Assembly: GCA_963791805.1 (NCBI GenBank)
Contig: CAWBTU010000006.1
Span: forward strand, 1,364,001-1,428,000
Direction: 5' to 3'
Length of the DNA stretch: 64,000 bases
DNA from: JACMJL01 sp963791805
GTDB taxonomy: Bacteria > Bacillota > Clostridia > Clostridiales > Clostridiaceae
Shown here: positions 17,690 through 26,839 of the stretch, piece by piece
Position numbering within the stretch: position 1 is the stretch's first letter
Layout of the letters: every line of letters starts with the position of its first letter
Position numbers and translations under genes: made by a program
The notes under the pieces: generated by a model
Told to the model about the DNA's origin: nothing
The model's input: only the letters and a program-made list of their open reading frames with translations
Database searches by the model: none

Positions 17690-18892
17690 ATGAAAGAACT
17701 TAAATATCTAAATTATTTTGAAAGTTTATTACAGGAATCTAATAACGAGCTTATTGATAAGGCACAGGGTGAAGATAATGTAGCAATTGGTTATACCTGC
17801 TATTTTGTTCCAGAAGTGCTGATGAATCTTGCTGGATGCTTTTCTGTTCGATTAAGAGCTCCCAAAGTATCAGGACTAGATAACTCCACTTATTATATGA
17901 CTAATAAGACTTGTCAATATGCAAGAAGTATTTTGGAATGCGCTATTGAAGGTGGCTACAATTTTTTAGATGCATTGAATGGAAGTGAAACTTGCTGTAT
18001 GATGCACAGGATTCCAGAACATTTTGAAATGCTGAAACTTGTTAAAGAAATAAAGCCATCGTTTTATACAACAATAATGGATGTGCCATTTGTTACTGGA
18101 AATGATGCTGAAAAATATTATGAAGAACAACTTTATAATCATATTTTAAAACCTTTACACGAAGCTTATAAAATTGATATTTCTGATAAATCATTAATGA
18201 AAGCTATTGAAGATCATAATGAAATTTCAAAAATTGTACGTGAAATTGGTGATTTTCGTAAGATGGACAACTCACCAATTACTGGATATGAATTTCATGT
18301 TATACAGCTTGTAAGTGAAGTATGTCCTCATTACCTGATTAAAGGAAAACTATTAGAGACCCTTGAGGAAATAAAAAAGAGAAAATTAGATTCTAAAGAG
18401 TGGTATCGAACAAGAATTGTACTTGTAGGTGGTGAAATTGATGATCCTGCATTTACAAAACTATTAGAAGATTGTGGAGCTTTTGTTGTGGCAGACAGAT
18501 ACTGTTATGGTTCACTTCCTGGAAGGGATCAAATCACAATAAATGAGGGAGAAACTCCACTTCATGCAATTGCTCGTTATTATCTAAACAGTAGCCAGTG
18601 CCCACGTTTCATGAATAAAGAAAAAGGAGACGGCCGTAAAACCTTTATTGCTGATCTTGTGAAGGAATACCATGCTGATGGTGTTCTTGTTGAACAGATT
18701 AAATTCTGTGAATATTGGATTTATGAGCGTATTCTAGATTATCAGGTTTTGAATAATGAAATGAAGATACCAACATTAACAATTGAAAGAGATTATTCTG
18801 TTGCATCAGTTGAACAATTACGAACTCGTATTCAGGCCTTTGTAGAAAGCTTGGAAACCAAGAAAATTAAGAAAGAGGCAGGTGCACTGTAA
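17690..18892 (+). CDS. 2-hydroxyacyl-CoA dehydratase subunit D-like (HgdB/BcrC/BadD family)
   Basis: A 400-residue protein of the 2-hydroxyacyl-CoA dehydratase family. Cysteines suited to Fe-S ligands are visible: GYTCYFVPEVL, SETCCMMHRIP and KFCEYWIYE. These enzymes remove water from (R)-2-hydroxyacyl-CoA in amino-acid fermentation by a ketyl radical route and need an ATP-dependent activator. ATG 17690 follows TTGGAGG. The next gene, the partner subunit, overlaps by one base (TAATG). No CoA-transferase or activator lies nearby, so the substrate is open, and related radical or double-cubane functions are possible. Confidence 0.85.
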   Translation: MKELKYLNYFESLLQESNNELIDKAQGEDNVAIGYTCYFVPEVLMNLAGCFSVRLRAPKVSGLDNSTYYMTNKTCQYARSILECAIEGGYNFLDALNGSETCCMMHRIPEHFEMLKLVKEIKPSFYTTIMDVPFVTGNDAEKYYEEQLYNHILKPLHEAYKIDISDKSLMKAIEDHNEISKIVREIGDFRKMDNSPITGYEFHVIQLVSEVCPHYLIKGKLLETLEEIKKRKLDSKEWYRTRIVLVGGEIDDPAFTKLLEDCGAFVVADRYCYGSLPGRDQITINEGETPLHAIARYYLNSSQCPRFMNKEKGDGRKTFIADLVKEYHADGVLVEQIKFCEYWIYERILDYQVLNNEMKIPTLTIERDYSVASVEQLRTRIQAFVESLETKKIKKEAGAL

Positions 18893-20433
18893 TGAGTAGT
18901 GAAAAATTTCAAGGCGATGCTAATCGTTTTTATGATAAATCAGGTATTGCAAAACATCGTGAATGGCGTGGAGTGAAAGACACTCTTTACGATTACAGTG
19001 CTTGGCTAAAAAATGTTGCGGTAATGGGACGTTTTGGTGCAAAATCACCTGTCCGTACAACAAAAAGTATGTTTTATTATCGCTGGATGGGGTCTTATTT
19101 AGGTGGACTTCAGTTAATTGACAAGATAACCGCGGGTCAAAGGGGTCCTGCTCTTCGTGTCAGTCAAACATATATGAATGCAGTTTTTAAGGCAAGTACA
19201 GAACTTCTGGCAGAAGCAATTGCCAGTGATAAGCGTTTTGGAGAAAATGAAAAAGCAGATAAAATTGTACTTTTAGAGCAGACTATGCCACCTGAAATAA
19301 TAGGAGGCTTTAAAAACCTTAAACCAATGCCACTAGAAGTATTTCAATGTCTTATAGGATGTTTTATGGATCAGCATAATACACCATATTATCTCGATAT
19401 TATGGAAAGTTATGGTTTGCCAGCTGATTCCTGCCGATTGTCAGCTTCCTCCGTTGGCGTTGCTATCAATGATGAATTTCCGAAAAATGGATGCTGTCTG
19501 ATTATGAACAATATGCCCTGTGATTCAAGTACAATGAATTCACAGCTATCCTCAAGGCGTCTTGATGTACCTGAAATGGTAGCAACTATGCCTATGAGAT
19601 GGGATGAACCAGATACCATGCCTTATGCAACTCAGCAGCTTCGTAATGTAATTGAGTTTGTGGAGAGAGTATCAGGAGAAAAATATGACTGGAATGAGTT
19701 ATATAAGATTCTAGAGAACTATAATAAAGAAACTCAAGCTGAACTAGATAAGTGGGATTATATGTCAACAGATAATGTGGCCCTTGGTGGTGCAACGCAG
19801 AGTATGTATCGGGCAGTTTACTGGAGTTTTTCTGGTGGACGATTTGATTTTATCCGAAAGGCAGATCAAAAGGTACTTAAGATAATGAAAGAAGCTCACA
19901 AAAATAATACTAATTGCTTTCCAAAAACCCGTTTCCGTTTAATTTGCTGGGGTGCACCTGCATCTTATTACGTTACTTTCACTGAATGGATGTACAATTG
20001 CTGGGGTGTTCACCAAATCATGAATATGGATTCATTAGTTGGACATGATTTGATTTCTACTGAAAGCGAAGAAAAGGCTCTTGAAGGAATTGCCAGGCTA
20101 ACTGAAAGAAGTGTGATGCGCCGACACCTCACAGGAGGATATAAGCACTTCTTAGAAGTATTTGAAACTGCAGAGCAGTTTAATGCAGATATTATTCTGG
20201 TTTATGATGATATTACTTGCAAAGGAGCACTAGGTGTGACTGGATTGCTCAAGGATCTTGCTAAAGATAAAAGACAAAAGCTTGCCTTTGTCAGTCATGA
20301 TTTGTTTGATCACCGAACTGCACCTAGAAATGAAATGCGAAGGCAGTTCAACGAGTTTATGTTTACAGTGATGAAAGCAGAGCCGATTGATAAAAGTCTG
20401 TTAGATTTTGATGATAGCGAATCGTGGAATTAA
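18892..20433 (+). CDS. 2-hydroxyacyl-CoA dehydratase family, large subunit
   Basis: A 513-residue partner subunit of the same family (HgdA/BcrB type). Conserved parts include LLEQTMPPEIIGGF, NMPCDSSTMNSQL, an RLICWGAPASYY region, and late DDITCKGALGV. Its start overlaps the stop of the preceding gene (TAATG), so the two are translationally coupled and should form a heterodimer with Fe-S clusters. It is longer than typical ~430-480-residue subunits. It heads a short tail of two small genes that may serve the enzyme. Confidence 0.83.
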   Translation: MSSEKFQGDANRFYDKSGIAKHREWRGVKDTLYDYSAWLKNVAVMGRFGAKSPVRTTKSMFYYRWMGSYLGGLQLIDKITAGQRGPALRVSQTYMNAVFKASTELLAEAIASDKRFGENEKADKIVLLEQTMPPEIIGGFKNLKPMPLEVFQCLIGCFMDQHNTPYYLDIMESYGLPADSCRLSASSVGVAINDEFPKNGCCLIMNNMPCDSSTMNSQLSSRRLDVPEMVATMPMRWDEPDTMPYATQQLRNVIEFVERVSGEKYDWNELYKILENYNKETQAELDKWDYMSTDNVALGGATQSMYRAVYWSFSGGRFDFIRKADQKVLKIMKEAHKNNTNCFPKTRFRLICWGAPASYYVTFTEWMYNCWGVHQIMNMDSLVGHDLISTESEEKALEGIARLTERSVMRRHLTGGYKHFLEVFETAEQFNADIILVYDDITCKGALGVTGLLKDLAKDKRQKLAFVSHDLFDHRTAPRNEMRRQFNEFMFTVMKAEPIDKSLLDFDDSESWN

Positions 20434-20444
20434 GGGGTGCTGAT

Positions 20445-20618
20445 ATGAAAAAAACAGGGATATTAAAAAAAACAAGGCGTATTTTGGTAGCCGCTTTTGC
20501 AGGTAGCTTTGCAATTTATTGGTTCAATTTAGATAATAAATTTCTTTATTATGTAGTTTATCCGACTCTACAGAAAAGGTATGACAAGGTTGATTTAACA
20601 AGAGAAAAACATTTATAA
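20445..20618 (+). CDS. Small single-pass membrane protein of the dehydratase operon
   Basis: A 57-residue protein with a basic N-terminus (MKKTGILKKTRRIL) and one hydrophobic segment (residues ~14-28, VAAFAGSFAIYWF), then a polar tail. ATG 20445 follows AAGGGGTG. It lies 11 bases after the dehydratase stop and 15 bases before the next gene, so it is co-transcribed. Function not recognised; it might tether or assist the enzyme. Confidence 0.65.
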   Translation: MKKTGILKKTRRILVAAFAGSFAIYWFNLDNKFLYYVVYPTLQKRYDKVDLTREKHL

Positions 20619-20633
20619 AAGGAGGTTACAATT

Positions 20634-21008
20634 ATGTATATGTTAGAAATCACATTTAAAGTTTTAAAGTCTGTTATGGGAAAAGAAGGGAAAGTAAATA
20701 TGGAGCTTCTTGACGACTTGTTTAGCGAAGAATTAATAAAGCCCATAGCAGATTGGCCAGGATTAAAGTGGAAAATATGGGCAATGAATGAGAATGAAAT
20801 GGATCCGGACAACTTCATAGGAGTAGGCTTCTATCTTTTCGAAAACGAAAAGGATGCAGAAGAACGTGCTAATTATGCAAAGAAGAACTATCCATTAAAT
20901 CCGGCTATGTCTCAGGTAGAAACACGTATCTATTATGTACTGGAAAATTATTCTAGAGCTTGCCGTGCACCAATCGATACACCTGCTAATTTTAGTAAAT
21001 ATAATTAA
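20634..21008 (+). CDS. YdhR-like small alpha/beta-barrel protein
   Basis: A 124-residue protein resembling YdhR-like dimeric alpha-beta barrel proteins: an N-terminal strand (MLEITFKVLKSV), WPGLKWKIWAMNEN, and GVGFYLFENEKDAEERA as the conserved core. YdhR was annotated as a possible monooxygenase but its reaction is unproven. The start ATG 20634 is 8 bases after GGAGG. It is the last gene of the dehydratase operon and is followed by a terminator. Confidence 0.6.
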   Translation: MYMLEITFKVLKSVMGKEGKVNMELLDDLFSEELIKPIADWPGLKWKIWAMNENEMDPDNFIGVGFYLFENEKDAEERANYAKKNYPLNPAMSQVETRIYYVLENYSRACRAPIDTPANFSKYN

Positions 21009-21030
21009 GCGTAATGAATATATAAATTTT

Positions 21031-21066
21031 TATCGGTGGTATTTAAGGCCACCGATATTTTTTTTG
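21031..21066 (+). terminator. Intrinsic terminator of the dehydratase operon
   Basis: A perfect 9-bp stem (TATCGGTGG at 21031-21039 with its complement at 21049-21057) is followed by nine T in a row. Confidence 0.92.
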
Positions 21067-21168
21067 TGAAAAAATCAAGAGGAGTAGTAATAGTTGAATT
21101 AGAGCAGAAAAACTGGAAATATAATTAGTGAATTTCATTGCTAACCTGATTTAACAATGAAAAAGTTA

Positions 21169-21219
21169 TTGACATTCCAGAACTACAGATGTAGTATTAG
21201 ATAACAAACTACAAGTGTA
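21169..21219 (+). promoter_or_regulatory. blaI-type promoter with two BlaI boxes
   Basis: TTGACA (21169-21174), 17 bases, then TAGTAT (21192-21197). Two TACAxxTGTA boxes, TACAGATGTA (21184-21193) and TACAAGTGTA (21210-21219), overlap the -10 and the start region. This is the standard BlaI/MecI operator pattern and implies autorepression. Confidence 0.85.
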
Positions 21220-21234
21220 GTAGGAGGAGTTAAA

Positions 21235-21609
21235 TTGAAAGCTTTACCCAAAATTACAGAAGCAGAATGGATTTTAATGAAAATTTTGTGGGAGAAGGAA
21301 ACACTTACATCACCTGAAATCATCGAAATTTTAAAAACAAATTCAACATGGAGTCCAACAACAGTTCAGACACTTCTAAGTAGGCTTGTGAAAAAAGGTG
21401 CTGTTGGAGTTACTAAAGAATCAAAAAGCTATCATTATTATTCTATAGTAAATGAGGAGCAATACAGAAAAGAAGAAACCAAAACTCTAATTAATAAAAT
21501 TTATAATGGCTCTCTAAAGTTATTTATAAAAGGCTTTATTAATGATGTGGATTTAACCAATGAGGACATTGAGGAATTAAAAAAAATGCTTGATAAAAAG
21601 CAGGAGTAA
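21235..21609 (+). CDS. blaI: BlaI/MecI-family repressor (first copy)
   Basis: A 124-residue winged-helix repressor: ITEAEWILMKILWEKE, then SPTTVQTLLSRLVKKGAV (recognition region) and a C-terminal dimerisation helix (IEELKKMLDKK). It starts at TTG 21235 behind AGGAGGAG. Two BlaI boxes overlap its promoter. It precedes an M56 peptidase-type sensor gene (14-base gap) and so forms a BlaR-BlaI unit. No beta-lactamase or penicillin-binding protein gene is adjacent. Confidence 0.93.
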   Translation: MKALPKITEAEWILMKILWEKETLTSPEIIEILKTNSTWSPTTVQTLLSRLVKKGAVGVTKESKSYHYYSIVNEEQYRKEETKTLINKIYNGSLKLFIKGFINDVDLTNEDIEELKKMLDKKQE

Positions 21610-21623
21610 GGGTGGAGGATTTA

Positions 21624-23147
21624 TTGGAATTTATAAAATTAATATTTAAATCAATTCTTATTTCCTCTATACTTGGAAGTTTTATAGCAATTACTATTTT
21701 ACTAATTAAAAGAGTATTTAAAAGCAAATTAAGTGCATCGTGGCACTACTATGTATGGCTGATTCTTATATTAAGACTTGCTGTTCCTTATAGTTATGAG
21801 AGTCCAGTAAGTGCATTAAATATTTTTTCAAAGCAAATAAATAATGTTCAAGTATCTTTAAATGCATCGAGTATTAACAATACTGTGAATCAAAATAATG
21901 TAAAAAATAGTAATAAGGTTTTGCCAAGTAATGAAGGAAATGTAAGTAAAAATTCCTTAACTGTACCAGATACAAAACTTAATAAAATACGAACTTTTAA
22001 CTTATTTAAAATAGCAAGTATCTTATGGTTTGTGGGCATGTTTACTGCAATAGTCTTTATATTCATTTTCAATTTCATTGATTATAAGAAAATTAAAAAT
22101 CTGGAAATTTGCAAAGATGAAGAGACACTGGAGATGTTGAGTGCATGCAAGAAAATCACAAAGATAAAAAGATATATACCTATTATTTATGCAAACAATA
22201 TTAATGGCGCTTCCTTATATGGTATTTTTAAACCGAAAATATTAATTTCAGAAAGAGTAACTAAAAAGTTCACTTTAGAGGAAAAGAGTCATATCTTACT
22301 CCATGAGTTAATTCATTTACGTTATAAAGATATTTGTATGAATTGGGTTATGCTCATAATAGCTGTTATCAACTGGTTTAACCCTGTTATCTGGTATTGC
22401 TTATATAGAATGAAACAGGATTGTGAGCTAGCCTGTGATGAAAAGGTGCTTAAATATCTTGAACCTATTTCCTACCAGAATTATGGTAGTACTATAATAA
22501 ATATGGCAGCTCTATTTTCTAAATCAAATAATTCATTTAATTCAACAGCTTTAGTATCTAGCAAGATAAATTTAAAGAGGAGGATTGGAATGATAAACTC
22601 ATTTAAAAGAAGGACATGGAAAGGCTCAATAGCAGGAGCTGTTATAATAACTGTAATTATAATTGTAAGTTTGGTCAATCCAATAGCTACAGTAGGGGGG
22701 GCTACTAGAACTTCAGATAAAACAAATATTTCCCAAAAGATTTCAGAATATCAAATTAGGACGGAGTCACAATCAGCAACAATAGATTACAATAACATTA
22801 TTCAGGGTTTCCTAAAGCAAAAGAATCTGAATATGGTTGTAAACAGTGGTGCCATCAAAGAAATTCAACTGCCAGTTGATTTTAATGCTGTTACAGATGG
22901 TGTTCTTATTGGGGATCTATTGAATAAAAGAAATGAACTATCGAAACAGAATGAATTAGATTTTTCTAAATTTATGGGTGAAAGGGTTCAAATGTTTACA
23001 GCTGGAATTGAAACTGGTGAAGTTAAATCTAATTATGAGATAGTGATTTTTATAGCAGATAACAAAGTAGTTGGATATTGGGTTGATGCTGGAATGAAGG
23101 ACCCAAAGCAGAACAAACCTGATTTCAATGTTTTACTTATTCTCTAG
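21624..23147 (+). CDS. BlaR1/MecR1-like M56 membrane metallopeptidase (first copy)
   Basis: A 507-residue membrane sensor-peptidase. Helices near residues 5-25 and 30-50, a polar linker, a third helix (~135-155), then the M56 zinc peptidase motif HELIHL followed by RYKD, and a last helix near residue 335. The C-terminal outside part (~150 residues) is much shorter than the penicillin-binding domain of true BlaR1, so the signal is probably different. TTG 21624 is preferred: it aligns with the paralogue at 38 kb and follows GGAGG; GTG 21612 is possible. On activation it should cleave the partner BlaI. Confidence 0.85.
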   Translation: MEFIKLIFKSILISSILGSFIAITILLIKRVFKSKLSASWHYYVWLILILRLAVPYSYESPVSALNIFSKQINNVQVSLNASSINNTVNQNNVKNSNKVLPSNEGNVSKNSLTVPDTKLNKIRTFNLFKIASILWFVGMFTAIVFIFIFNFIDYKKIKNLEICKDEETLEMLSACKKITKIKRYIPIIYANNINGASLYGIFKPKILISERVTKKFTLEEKSHILLHELIHLRYKDICMNWVMLIIAVINWFNPVIWYCLYRMKQDCELACDEKVLKYLEPISYQNYGSTIINMAALFSKSNNSFNSTALVSSKINLKRRIGMINSFKRRTWKGSIAGAVIITVIIIVSLVNPIATVGGATRTSDKTNISQKISEYQIRTESQSATIDYNNIIQGFLKQKNLNMVVNSGAIKEIQLPVDFNAVTDGVLIGDLLNKRNELSKQNELDFSKFMGERVQMFTAGIETGEVKSNYEIVIFIADNKVVGYWVDAGMKDPKQNKPDFNVLLIL

Positions 23148-23282
23148 AATGGGAATAAGAATCCTTGTAAAAAAAATGGAAAATAATTTATTGCTAATGA
23201 AAAAACAAGTATATATTTTTAAAAAATTCTCTGTATAATTATTGTTGTCGTAACAAATAAATAACTGAATTGGAGAAAGAAT

Positions 23283-23483
23283 ATGACAAAGAAAAAGGTA
23301 GCCAATATTCCCTATGGACCATATATTACAGTTTTAGCAGGAGCAATGATCAATGGCAAACCAAACTGTGCCACAATTGGTGCATATGGTGTTGTAAATG
23401 AAAAACCTGTATTGTATATTTCATTGAAAAATTCTCACTGTACAACTTCAGGTGTGATAGAAAATGGATTTAGGATACTTTGA
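23283..23483 (+). pseudogene. Flavin reductase-like fragment
   Basis: Sixty-six residues matching the N-terminal FMN-binding part of flavin reductase-like proteins (PYGPYITVLAGAMINGKPN, then VVNEKPVLYISLKN). Family members are about 180-200 residues, and here the frame stops at 23483 within 30 bases of a terminator. The remainder is missing, so the gene is a truncated remnant. It starts at ATG 23283 behind GGAGAAAG. Confidence 0.75.
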
Positions 23484-23512
23484 TTTAAAGGATAGGGTTG
23501 GTACATTATTTC

Positions 23513-23554
23513 AAACACCTTATAATTCAGAAATGAATTTTAAGGTGTTTTTTT
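23513..23554 (+). terminator. Intrinsic terminator
   Basis: A long stem (AAACACCTTA with its complement at 23541-23550, extended by AATTCA/TGAATT) is followed by TTTTTTT. Confidence 0.88.
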
Positions 23555-23743
23555 GAGCTAATTCGGGTTTTGAATAGTTTGGGACATAACTAGTGAAATT
23601 TAAAACACGAACAATGGTCTTTGATAATTGAATAGTACCGTGTAAAAAAATAAGAAAACATGATATAATTACAATTATGTTAGTTCAATATAGTATATAA
23701 ATATGATGTAAGGATTATTTATATTATGCAAAGGAGGGCTATA

Positions 23744-24274
23744 ATGCTAAAAGAATTAATAAATAGAGTGGATTTTTCTATTGCAACAGGAAGAGTTCGA
23801 TTGTTGCCATTAAGTAATGAATATAGTAACGAATACTTTGAAGAATTCAATTCTGAAATAACAAAGTACCAGTATCCTGATTCTTTTGTCGATATAGCTG
23901 CTACAAAAGATTTTTTCACTCGCTTCATTCAATGTAGAAAAGAAGGTACATCTCTAGTTTGTATAATTGAGGATATGAAAGGTTCTTTTATAGGAAGTGT
24001 TGAGGCACATAATATCCATACTACTACGCCAGAATTAGGTGTTTGGATTGCACAGAAACACCAGTCAAAGGGGTATGGGTTTGAAGCAATCAAAGGGCTG
24101 ATTGATTATATTCAAGACAATCAAACAGTTGATTATTTTATGTATGAAGCTGATTGCAGGAATACTGGAAGTATCAAGTTGGCCCAAAAACTTATGGGAG
24201 AAAAACAAGGTCATGAAGAGTTTGTAACTGAAAGTGGTAAAGTGTTAAAACTTGATATGTATTACATAAAATGA
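23744..24274 (+). CDS. GNAT acetyltransferase (RimJ/RimL type)
   Basis: A 176-residue acetyl-CoA-dependent N-acetyltransferase. RVRLLPLSNEYSNEYFEEF opens the fold, PELGVWIAQKHQSKGYGFEA carries the Q/R-x-x-G-x-G/A acetyl-CoA loop (here QSKGYG), and RNTGSIKLAQKLMG is the usual late motif. ATG 23744 follows AAGGAGGG. RimJ/RimL-type enzymes acetylate ribosomal proteins, amines or antibiotics; the target is unknown. The gene stands alone with its own terminator. Confidence 0.88.
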   Translation: MLKELINRVDFSIATGRVRLLPLSNEYSNEYFEEFNSEITKYQYPDSFVDIAATKDFFTRFIQCRKEGTSLVCIIEDMKGSFIGSVEAHNIHTTTPELGVWIAQKHQSKGYGFEAIKGLIDYIQDNQTVDYFMYEADCRNTGSIKLAQKLMGEKQGHEEFVTESGKVLKLDMYYIK

Positions 24275-24349
24275 GTATTATCTTCATCCTATAGTTATGG
24301 TACAATCTTCATATTAAGTGTACAAGCTATAAAACCGAATAATTATCAT

Positions 24350-24389
24350 AAATGCTGTAATATTCACCAGTGAATTTTGCGGCATTTTT
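24350..24389 (+). terminator. Intrinsic terminator after GNAT gene
   Basis: An 18-bp imperfect stem (24350-24367 with 24370-24387; G-T pairs and one mismatch) is followed by T's. The surrounding 24275-24681 stretch holds no gene. Confidence 0.75.
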
Positions 24390-24525
24390 CCGTCGCATTC
24401 CAAAAGAAATGTAAGCTAAAATACAAACAAAACGAACCTGAATACCGCTGACGACAAGTAGTTCTCATAAATCATAAATATAAGGTGCAAACAAATAATT
24501 GTCAATTCTCAACTATCAACTAAAA

Positions 24526-24560
24526 AGATCCCTTACAAAAATGGTAAGGGGACTTTTTTG
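24526..24560 (+). terminator. Second terminator before GGCT gene
   Basis: An 11-bp imperfect stem (24526-24536 with 24544-24554, core CCCTTAC/GTAAGGG) is followed by TTTTTT. Confidence 0.75.
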
Positions 24561-24681
24561 CATAAAAAATAGAAGTCACTATTCACTATATTGTTTGGGG
24601 TTTTTAATTAGCACAATTATCATATATAATTAGTTTATAAAAACAAGTTATATGCTAATTGAAAATTACGGAGGTAGCTTA

Positions 24682-25107
24682 ATGTTAAATAAATCTGAGA
24701 GAACAGAAGAAAGAGAGGACCCTAATGAGAAAATAAACGTTTTTGTATATGGGACTCTTATGAAAGGAAATTGTAATTACGAAAGTTTCTTATCAAATTC
24801 AAAGTTTATAGGTGAATTTATAGCTGAGGGCTTTGCTTTATATGATTTGGGGGATTATCCAGGAATAATTTATAGTGAAACAGATAAGGTGAAGGGACAT
24901 CTATATAGGGTAGACAAGAGTACATTGGGGAGATTAGACGACCTGGAGGAAGAAGGCAGTTTGTATATAAGGGAAGTAACTGAAGTGGTTAATGATAGTA
25001 AGGAAAGTATGGAAGCTTATATTTATGTGTATAAGCAGCAGGTTTCGGGAAAAGTTAAAGTTGACTATGGGAAGCAACCTTGGGGATTAATAACCTTAAG
25101 CAAATAA
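24682..25107 (+). CDS. Gamma-glutamylcyclotransferase-like protein
   Basis: A 141-residue protein of the GGCT/AIG2 fold. NVFVYGTLMKGNCNYESFL carries the YGSL/YGTL substrate loop, DLGDYPGIIY follows, and the region LGRLDDLEEEGSLY supplies the acidic residue expected as catalytic. These enzymes act on gamma-glutamyl amines or peptides. ATG 24682 follows GGAGG; ATG 24652 has no ribosome-binding site. It is monocistronic. Confidence 0.85.
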   Translation: MLNKSERTEEREDPNEKINVFVYGTLMKGNCNYESFLSNSKFIGEFIAEGFALYDLGDYPGIIYSETDKVKGHLYRVDKSTLGRLDDLEEEGSLYIREVTEVVNDSKESMEAYIYVYKQQVSGKVKVDYGKQPWGLITLSK

Positions 25108-25248
25108 AATTATATTAGTAGCTATTTTAAATGTTATAATTAAACAAGTGCTATTGAAAAAGCAAAGGATAGTATTTATAATTATAGTTACAAAAAAATA
25201 TGAAAAGGTATATATAATGGAATTCTAAAATAAGAGGAGGCTGTAATA

Positions 25249-25581
25249 ATGGCAAAGTATCAAGTAGGAGAAGAATTAATTGTTATCGAATCTATCAACG
25301 AAGAAATGGAGAAGTTAATTAAATCAACGGAACTTAAGGTAAATGAAGATAATTATGCAAGCTTATCTTTAGGTATTAGAATCGTTAAGGTTGAATATGA
25401 TATGCCCAATGTTACATTAACTTATAGAAACCATGAAGGAAAAGAAAATAAAGTGTTTGCAACCTGTACAGATCCAGATAATTTCCAAGAGAATAGAGCA
25501 TTGGAGAAAGCTTTACTTAAAGCATTTCAAAATGAAATTACAAATTTAACAGTTATCAAAAATAATAAATTTTGTAAATAG
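25249..25581 (+). CDS. Hypothetical protein, 110 residues
   Basis: No family was recognised. It is acidic and soluble, with no signal peptide or membrane segment. It begins KYQVGEELIVIESINEEM and has a middle part rich in beta strands (VEYDMPNVTLTYRNHEG), then a helix ending in NNKFCK. ATG 25249 is well placed behind AGAGGAGG. It is monocistronic, between the GGCT and Bax-inhibitor-like genes. The strong ribosome-binding site and normal composition support a real gene. Confidence 0.7.
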   Translation: MAKYQVGEELIVIESINEEMEKLIKSTELKVNEDNYASLSLGIRIVKVEYDMPNVTLTYRNHEGKENKVFATCTDPDNFQENRALEKALLKAFQNEITNLTVIKNNKFCK

Positions 25582-25809
25582 AATGACTTTTTAATTTATT
25601 CTTAGATATTCTAGGATGAAAAACGGTGTAACCCGCAGAATGACTATTGCTTCTTAAATTGTATAATAAATTTAACGGATTAGGGGAAATCTAAATGAAA
25701 TTAATTTATAAGGATTGAAGAGTTAAAAATAGACAGTTTTATTGAAGATTTAAAGGCCCATTTGTATAAATTGAATAAATAAAAAGTTGATATTAAAGGA
25801 GTTGTTATT
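25582..25809 (+). other. Intergenic stretch with a short gene remnant
   Basis: A plus-strand open stretch near 25720-25782 encodes RIEELKIDSFIEDLKAHLYK and stops. It has no start or ribosome-binding site and looks like the 3' end of a lost gene; the family is not recognised. Confidence 0.35.
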
Positions 25810-26454
25810 ATGGAGAATAATAGTAGTGTAAAAAGTAAATCTACTTTTATGGGGAGAACCTTATGCCTAATGGGAGTTGGATTACTTATCACTTTTATTG
25901 TTGGTGAATGGATGAGACAGTATATAATGGGTGTATCCAGCTTAGTAGTTTATGGCGTAATGATTTTGGAACTTGTTATGGTTGTATCTTTAGTTAAAAG
26001 AGTTGCTAAAATGTCTACTACAGCTGCAATGTTTTGGTTTTTGGTCTATTCGGCTGTAAATGGTGTAACATTAAGCGTGATTTTTGCAACTGTAAATCAA
26101 GGAAAATTAATTACTGTGTTTGCGTTAACAGCTGCAATGTTTGTTAGCAGTGGAATGATTGGATTAACAACTAAGAAAGATTTGACCGTTATAGGACAAT
26201 TTGCATTCATGTTTGTAATTGGATTAGTTTTGCTAATGCTTATGCAGATATTTATTGTTTCTGCAACATTTAATGTAGGCATAGCGCTATTGGGTATAAC
26301 AATATTTAGCGGCTTAACAGCATATGACATGCAGAAGATAAAGTATATGCAGGCACAAAGTAATGATATGCATGGAGTGGTATTAGCAGCATTATCTTTA
26401 TACTTAGATTTTATAAATCTATTTTTATATGTATTTAGATTATTTAGTAAATAG
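25810..26454 (+). CDS. Bax inhibitor-1/YccA family membrane protein
   Basis: A 214-residue integral membrane protein with seven predicted helices and the BI-1 pattern: GLLITFIVGEWM, VYSAVNGVTLSVIF, MFVSSGMIGLTTKKDL, and a C-terminal TAYDMQKIKYM with acidic residues followed by LYLDFINLFLYVFRLF. Bacterial members are proton-sensitive calcium channels (BsYetJ) or modulators of the FtsH protease. ATG 25810 follows AAAGGAG. It is monocistronic with a terminator at 26562. Confidence 0.92.
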   Translation: MENNSSVKSKSTFMGRTLCLMGVGLLITFIVGEWMRQYIMGVSSLVVYGVMILELVMVVSLVKRVAKMSTTAAMFWFLVYSAVNGVTLSVIFATVNQGKLITVFALTAAMFVSSGMIGLTTKKDLTVIGQFAFMFVIGLVLLMLMQIFIVSATFNVGIALLGITIFSGLTAYDMQKIKYMQAQSNDMHGVVLAALSLYLDFINLFLYVFRLFSK

Positions 26455-26839
26455 TAGCAAGAAGCAAAGAATTAACTTTCAGTCATCTAGCGCTAGCACT
26501 CCTTGGAGTCGTGAATAAAGCGTGAATATCCAAGCTATAATTAAAATAAGTTTCTACAATAAAGCTAGAGTATCATTGCTCTAGCTTATTTATTAAAAAG
26601 GATAGAATATTGGAACAAACAAATTTACCGATTTTAAAATAACCGAATTGGACTAGCTTTTCCAATGGTGTCAGAGTTCATGCACATTAGTAATAATTTT
26701 TGCTATTATCCTTCATTAAAAATTTACAATTTAGCCACTCTGTAGTCATTAAACTATAATAGAATATTACTATGATATATATTCTTAGTGAGTATATAAT
26801 TTAAGCATTATATAATTTACTTATTTGGAGGAAATAACA
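26455..26839 (+). other. Intergenic stretch with a terminator
   Basis: This holds an intrinsic terminator (AAGCTAGAG at 26562-26570 with its complement at 26579-26587, then TATTTATT). The rest shows no gene. The region just before 26840 has the ribosome-binding site TTGGAGG. Confidence 0.6.
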
